Shown here piece by piece: positions 58,393 to 64,000 of a DNA stretch of 64,000 nt. Each line of letters opens with the position of its first letter. Within the stretch, counting starts at the first letter, position 1. The translations under genes and the position numbers were made by a program. The notes beneath the pieces were generated by a model, which was given only the letters and a program-made list of their open reading frames with translations, had not been told where the DNA came from and ran no database searches. The stretch is from the NCBI RefSeq assembly GCF_007655135.1, contig NC_045132.1, forward strand, positions 8,928,001-8,992,000, written 5' to 3'. Source of the stretch: Punica granatum. Its lineage: Eukaryota > Streptophyta > Magnoliopsida > Myrtales > Lythraceae.

Positions 58393-59499
58393 CTAAACGA
58401 TGCGAGTGCCCCATAAGCGTCGAACTTCCCGAACTCGTAGAAACCTATCCGGGAGTGAAGTTGTAGTGTCTACCCACGTGAGCTGGTATAGAGTGGGATC
58501 CGCGTCTGTAGGAATGTCCTGTAACCCGCCGAGCTGTCTGATGACTCGGGCTAGAAAGACGAGAGTGCTTCCTAAATGACTGATCAGGGAAAGTCCTATA
58601 ATTGAAGGACATCCAACGGTCATAGGACCGCCGGGATTCCAACGAGTAGCCCATAAGAACCGTGCTGGGGTGAGCTCCTCCAAGAACTGGATCCAATCGG
58701 TGTAGTCGCGGTCGGAAGGTTGAAACATAGGGAGTAGACGAACGATGAGTGAGCGCTCGTCCGTGTTGCATGAAAAAGGATGGGATGAGCCGAACGGCCT
58801 GATGTGTGCAAGAAGCCAAATCTGAAGAAGATGTGGAGATCCTCTCATTCTACCACGTCAAGCCTCCCGTACATAGTCAAGAGACCGAATGGTCTCAGCC
58901 AAAACGGCTTCCACGTAACTATAGCCTCCTACCACTTGGAGGATCACTTAGGCAAGTGCCCCGTCTATGAGGTTCGACGAGTATGGGAACATAATGGTCC
59001 CGAAGATGAGTAAGAGGAACCCGTGACAGGCGTCACGCTGATAGGACTCTCCCGTGGCGTTCAGAGCACGGGCATGTATGAAGTCTATAAGCCATTCAGT
59101 CCTGATGCCATGCTCCCATCCATACTGAAGCTCGCGATGAATTTCTTCACCGTGAAGACCTAAAAGAATGGCTAGTCTACTCTGTATCGTGGTAAACTGG
59201 TTGGGTACCACGATGTCGCATGTCGGCATGGGCCTCTGAATGAGTGCCATGTATTCCTCTACTGTAGGAGCTAACTCTATTCCCTGAAAACTGAAAACGG
59301 CCCGTTAAGTGTCCCAAAAACTAATAGTAGTTATGAGCAGGGTCCAGTCAATGGGAGAATCAGCAAGTAGTGGTAGGTCTCCTACGATGAGGCGTAGGAA
59401 TGCACGGTCAACAAGGCGAAACGAACTCCAAAGACGTGTGATGTCCGCAGCTAGCGTGATGATGATATCAAGCCTAAGACAGGGATGCGGGCGATCCAT
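58393..59499 (-). pseudogene. ORF1 of element C, DUF7745/plant-mobile-domain-like part (broken)
   Basis: It starts at the ATG at 59499 (MDRPHPCLRLDIIIT). The same motifs as B are present, and the frame runs on through the position of B's TAA into RFLRVREVRRLWGTRIV. Stops: TAA near 59306 (CAG in B), TAA near 58946 (CAA in B), and TGA near 58851 (CGA in B), all of which include a C-to-T step. It shows what the intact ORF1 looked like where B is broken, and the reverse. Confidence 0.75.
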
Positions 59500-60083
59500 T
59501 CTTACCTAAATGAAAAAGATGTTGGTTTAATGTTTATAAAAAAAGTGATGCAATGTCCTAATTTGTTTTGAAAAGATGCATACAGGTACAGGAAAATAAA
59601 CTATAACACGAGTTCTTTACATTGTACAATACTCATTTAGTGAAAACAACAAAAGGCTCGCTTAAAAGAAAAACTACGAGCCGACTCAAAGACTCAACTT
59701 TTGGGTCGGTTGACGGCATGAAGGTTATTTTGGTCCAGCATGACGGTCCCTATTTATGCATGGTTTCAGTGTTCTACTGGGAAAACCACTAACTAGGGAT
59801 GGGGACTCCCGATTCAAGGGTGTCGATTCCTTGAAATCGAGCGAGGATCTTTGGGAGCCGGTTCGGTGGCAGAGTCGACTGGATCCGTTCCCTTACTCGG
59901 AACCTCTAACTAACCTAACTTCCTAGATCGGTGCCTGTGAGATTTCAGGCATTTGGTACCTAAATCCTCTAGAATGATGCAATGCAAGTGCAGAAAAGTA
60001 AATGTGCATAAAATAAATGTACGGAAAGCGATAAATAAACATGCAAGCAAAGCAATCGGATCGAGCCTGAACCCACTAAGTAT
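59500..60083 (-). other. 5' leader of element C
   Basis: It is non-coding and shares blocks with the leaders of A and B, including CTAACTAGGGATGGGG and ATTCCTTGAAATCGAGCGAG. The leader repeat is at 59988-60036 (GTGCAGAAAAGTAAAT, GTGCATAAAATAAAT, GTACGGAAAGCGATAAAT). Confidence 0.65.
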
Positions 60084-60102
60084 GTCCCCAGCGGAGTCGC
60101 CA
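60084..60102 (-). other. Primer binding site of element C (tRNA-Arg-like)
   Basis: The + strand reads GTCCCCAGCGGAGTCGCCA, three bases from the LTR start; it is the same site as B with one substitution. Confidence 0.85.
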
Positions 60103-60105
60103 AGC

Positions 60106-63100
60106 TGTACGGACCCGAATGTAGACTCTCGTCGGGACCCGCATGCGCACGACTTGAAATCGCGCGACTTGACGGATTGTTCCACCTTCCCGTGGGAGAT
60201 GCATGACGGACACGCGTGAGAAGGAGTCACCACTTATCATTTTACGACCCGAAGGTCGAGGGCAGATAAGTTACCCCGGTCTAGGGGTAACGATACACCT
60301 AGTTTGCTAAGGCATTGGTCTATTCGGAATCTGAAAGTTTGAATTCGGGGGTTCACATTACGTGCGGGTCTATATCCCGCGCGCCCTTTCGATACTCTGG
60401 TTTGTTATGCTTGCATTTTTTTATTTTGTGCACTCGACTCGCACGTTTTGACACCGTAATTTCGGTGAGTTAAACGATGTCGATTGAGAAGCCGAGAGAA
60501 AAGTAAGCCCGCATGTCAGGGAATGGGTTCACTATCTTTCGTTACAGTTCATCGAACCATAACGGTTGACTCCCTGCGTGAACCGAAACCGCAAGCTTTT
60601 GGCGTTTACTTTCCTATGAGCAAACGCTGAATCGATTCGATTAATTCGACTCTCAAACCATTCGCTCACTGAATGAGATTCTTACAACAACGAGTGTACA
60701 AATAAATCCTTACAATGTGCTCTCAGAATAAATACAATAAATTACAAATTACAAATGATTGAATCCCATTCGGTTCGCTTTCGGTTAATATTCCGCTCGA
60801 CTCACCGTTAGTTTAGGAAATAACCGAAAAATGCAATTCAGTGGGCTCTCAGTGAATAGGGCATTGAACCCTGTGAGTGATAATTAGGGCGTTGGACCCT
60901 GTGATTAGTGATTAGGGCGTTGAACCCTAATATTATTCGGCCTAGGGATCAAGCTCGACCCACATGACAAACAAGTGCAGAAGATAACACGTAACATGTT
61001 AATAACAGACAAGATGTTTGCTATTGTCAAGTGTACGTGTTTTAACAAATTGTTGATCCGGGGTATTTTGGCATGCAAATCCTACCTTTGACAAACAAGC
61101 ACGTGCTAATGTTTTAATATTCGGCTTGGGTTTGAAAACCTGATATATCGAGTGTCCGTAGTCAAGTTTCGTGTGTGTGGATTGCTTTTACAGTGATTCG
61201 GTGTTGTGACACCGAAGTTACACTGAATTCATCCAAACTTGTGTTTTGACTCTAGATTTGGAACCTAGAGTTCCACTTAACCATTTTCTAGCATTTGGTT
61301 AGGTCGAGAGAAATGATTAGTCAGGTGATCATATTTTGATACAGAATACCCGACTAACGCCCTAAACAGTGCAGATGACCCTGCGCCTAAACAGGTAGCC
61401 CGTTCCTATTCCGATACCGTCGTGTTTTCGTCAAACTAACCCTAGGATGTCACCAAACTAGAAAATGATGTTCTTGCTCTTGATTTGAAAATTTGTTTTC
61501 AGAAAAGGGAAACAGTGCGATTTTGTAATTCATCGACGCGAGTTACGAATTGATGTCCACTTCGTGCAAAGTTGTTTATGGTTGAATGAATTAACTGTGT
61601 GAGTGTCCCGATTAACCCGTTCGTGGAATTAACGCTTAAAGTTATTGCCGAATGCATTAATTGTGAAAACGATTCGTGATTCGATGACCGAGACGGTTTC
61701 ACAAGGATCGAGGATAATTTGGTCAAATAACCAAAAAGACCCTTATAACCGAATGAGCCCAAATAAGTCATCGATATTCGAATCCATGCATGTTTGCTTG
61801 AAAGACATTTCATGTGAGATTCACGATTTAAAGGAACTTGCAAATTGCACGGAATCCGAGAACGGACTTAAAACGGGAAGAGGAAGCCTCAGGGAACCCG
61901 AATAACTCCATGAGACTCTCGGCCAATTCTCGTTGGAGAAAGCCGAGACGTCTCATGACCCGTATTAGGTTCCATGAGATTTCCCCGTCTTGTTTTGAAT
62001 CATTTCTCGCATGCTCAAACAACAAACACGATAAATGACACGTTTTTGACAAAAGTCGGTATTGCCATAATTTGTTTAATGCATTCAAACATGTAACGCA
62101 TTCAAACATGGAAGCATGCACAAACATGTTATTTACGGAGTCGATAAAACAATACCGGCTTCATGCATGTGGAAAAAATAAAATAAACTCGGAAACTAAC
62201 TTGGATCAAGCCAAGGAGACATATTCTAACCCCGAAAAGAGCAAAAACAAGTCTCGGTCACTCTATTCCAAGAGATGGCCGAGAGTTGCTTTGCTTCTCC
62301 CAGGTTAGAAATAACTTCTAAACTACGATCCAACCCCTTTTTCTGACATGCAAACAAATTATACGTAATAAACATGCTTAATATAACATGAAAGTGTATA
62401 AAAATTAAGTCTTGCGAGCTAAACATGCTTAGAACGCCATATTACTTCATAAACATACAAATAATGTAAAAAGTCCTAACTTCTCTAAGTCGAAAATGTT
62501 ATACCTTGCCTCGGGATACGAGGAAAGAGTCGAGGAAGTGTTTGAGAGTCGAGTGACTCGGTTGAGTCCTTGGATGGACGTTCGGGTATGCTTGAATGGA
62601 CGTTCGGATGTTAGAACGTGCGATAACGGACGTTGGAGGGTGTCAGGTGCATGGCTGGGCACGCGGGACGAGCAGGCGGGTCGTGCAGGAGCGCGCGAGA
62701 GTGCGGCAAGTGGGTACGCAGGCGCGCGGATGCGAGGGCACGAGGGCATGCGACTGGTGGGCAGCTACAGGTGTACTGTTCACCCAAGAGCACGTCCTTC
62801 GCTCGAAACGGTGAAATCAACCAGAAATGAGAAGCAAATGACCTCAAACTGAAAATTTGAGTTCAGAAATGAACTCCTTAGGTCCAAACATGTGATCCAT
62901 GGAGTTTGAGAATTTTCAAACTTAAGTCGGGGTGATGAACATTGGTTTTACGGCTTAAGGATTTCGGGTTTTGTTCGGTGTTTTCTTTTCGGTTTTTAAG
63001 TGCTGAAGCTTGCTGGTTCTTGGCTGCTGTTGGCTATGGAGTTTGAGAGGATTTCTAGAGGCAAAAAGCTTGGAGAGAGTGTGCAAGAAGAGAAGTCATT

Positions 63101-64000
63101 AACTAAATCACTTTTAGGCAATTTATAGGAATAGCTAATGACACAATTAGTGAAAGCAAGTGCCCTTAACCTCTATGCTTAGCAAATTTCGGCCACTTAA
63201 TGAAGATGAGGATGAATCTGAGCCATGCATTCTTCATGTGGAAGAGCCAAGAAGCATTAATGAGCATTGATGAAGGCTTGAGTGCTGTCTTCAATTTCCT
63301 TGGGTATTTTGGGCTAGGTGAGTGCAAGAGAAGTGGAAGAAGAGGTCGAAACTTTTGGGGCAAGGGGCGGCTGCTCTTGGGCAGCCCGTGGACTCCACGG
63401 CTCAAGAGCAAAGACCGGGAGAAAGCTCGGGTCTCGATTGGTCGCGCATTCGAAGTTCGTGGTTCGAATTGAACGTCGAATTGTTGATATGCTCGGGAAA
63501 AGGGATTTAATTAGCCCAAGATTGACACTTTCCGTGAAAAAATGTCCCGGGTCCATATGAGGCTCCGAAGCCGGCTTTGCTCATTTTAAGCATTCAGAGT
63601 GAGGTTACCCACTTCTGACAACATATCTTGTATCTACATCCTACGTAGGTCATTTTGACATAAATTGTCAAATAACGTGGGCACTAGACCCTTAAGCCGG
63701 TAATGCAAATATAGAGCCAAAGATGTCCTAAAAGGTCGAAACTGGATTTCACAGATTGGTTTCTGAGTTGCTTGGGCGATCCGGAGATTACTATGATCTC
63801 TGTTTGTCGAGATTGGACCTCTAAGGACATGAAAAGCGCATCTGAGACCCTTAAAGCACTACTCGAGAGGTTTAGATGAGTTATGTGATTCATTCCGACG
63901 ATTCCACATTGAGCCTTGAGAGGGCCAGCACTGTGTAAGTTAGGCATCCGGCGACAAGTTTCCCCAAAGAGGACCTCCAGATATGAATTTCCATTGAAAA
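60106..64000 (-). repeat. LTR C, right (5' LTR), runs off the window
   Basis: It starts TGTACGGACCCGAATGTAG and is collinear with the left LTR C from 12357 to about 16260. The GGACCCT minisatellite is at 60850-60930 and the TATA box at 63121. The outer end, the flanking duplication and the remainder of element D should follow beyond 64000. No gene is present. Confidence 0.9.
63121..63128 (-). promoter_or_regulatory. TATA box of right LTR C
   Basis: The - strand reads ATTCCTATAAATTGCC, aligned with 15379-15386. Confidence 0.6.

Larger units (their letters stand above)
12357..64000 (-). mobile_element. Element C: Tat/Ogre-type element, split by A and B
   Basis: It has a left (3') LTR at 12357-16975, internal sequence at 16976-19617 and 53104-60105, and a right (5') LTR from 60106 past the window end. 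The two LTRs share variants absent from A and B (GACTTGAAATCGCG and TTGACGGATTG near their outer ends), so they belong to one element. The two internal pieces are complementary parts of one pol: integrase at left, RT and everything upstream at right. Element A (itself holding B) separates them. About 1.4 kb of pol, between the RT catalytic motif and the RNase H-integrase linker, is missing. Confidence 0.85.

Overview
The window looks like plant nuclear DNA, most likely from a eudicot. I infer this from wall-to-wall Ty3/gypsy LTR retrotransposons of two plant lineages: giant Tat/Ogre-type elements with 4.4-5.3 kb LTRs, a tRNA-Arg-like primer site, dual RNase H and an extra ORF before gag, and one chromovirus-type element with an initiator-Met primer site. 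I see no host protein gene, tRNA gene, rRNA gene or prokaryotic feature. The species cannot be read from the sequence.

The window is a stack of insertions. An old LTR in + sense (G, 1-286) is interrupted by a Tat LTR in - sense (E, from 287). E holds a solo LTR in + sense (F, 1936-6584, target duplication GTCAT) and then a chromovirus-type element in + sense (D, about 9685-12356). D is cut inside reverse transcriptase by Tat element C (- sense), whose left LTR is 12357-16975 and whose right LTR starts at 60106 and runs off the window. C is split by element A (- sense; left LTR 19618-24938, primer site at 30629, right LTR from 30651). A's right LTR is split by element B (31877-52466, target duplication CCTAG), the youngest and most complete copy. 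A's right LTR resumes at 52467 and is cut at 53103, where it is fused to C's reverse transcriptase at the catalytic motif. C then continues to 60105.

B and C share one sense-strand (-) layout: 5' LTR, primer site, leader with 15-16 bp repeats, ORF1 (a plant-retroelement domain resembling DUF7745/plant mobile domain plus a coiled coil), gag, protease, G-patch, a short non-coding gap, RT, degenerate RNase H, archaeal-type RNase H, integrase, a hairpin-rich 3' UTR, a tandem array, polypurine tract and 3' LTR. A keeps the LTRs, primer site, tract, leader and 3' UTR but has no detectable gag-pol. In place of coding sequence it has a roughly 0.9 kb array of 40 bp units and about 2 kb of sequence I do not recognise.

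All coding regions are broken. In B most nonsense codons are explained by C-to-T changes at CAG/CTG sites, fitting decay of cytosines methylated in CHG context. The less expected signals are in the 3' UTRs: hairpins after pol whose inner stems differ between elements while pairing is kept, and three tandem arrays that share a linker (GCAG-GAAAGTA type) followed by unrelated stem-loops. The same linker recurs as short leader repeats next to the primer site.
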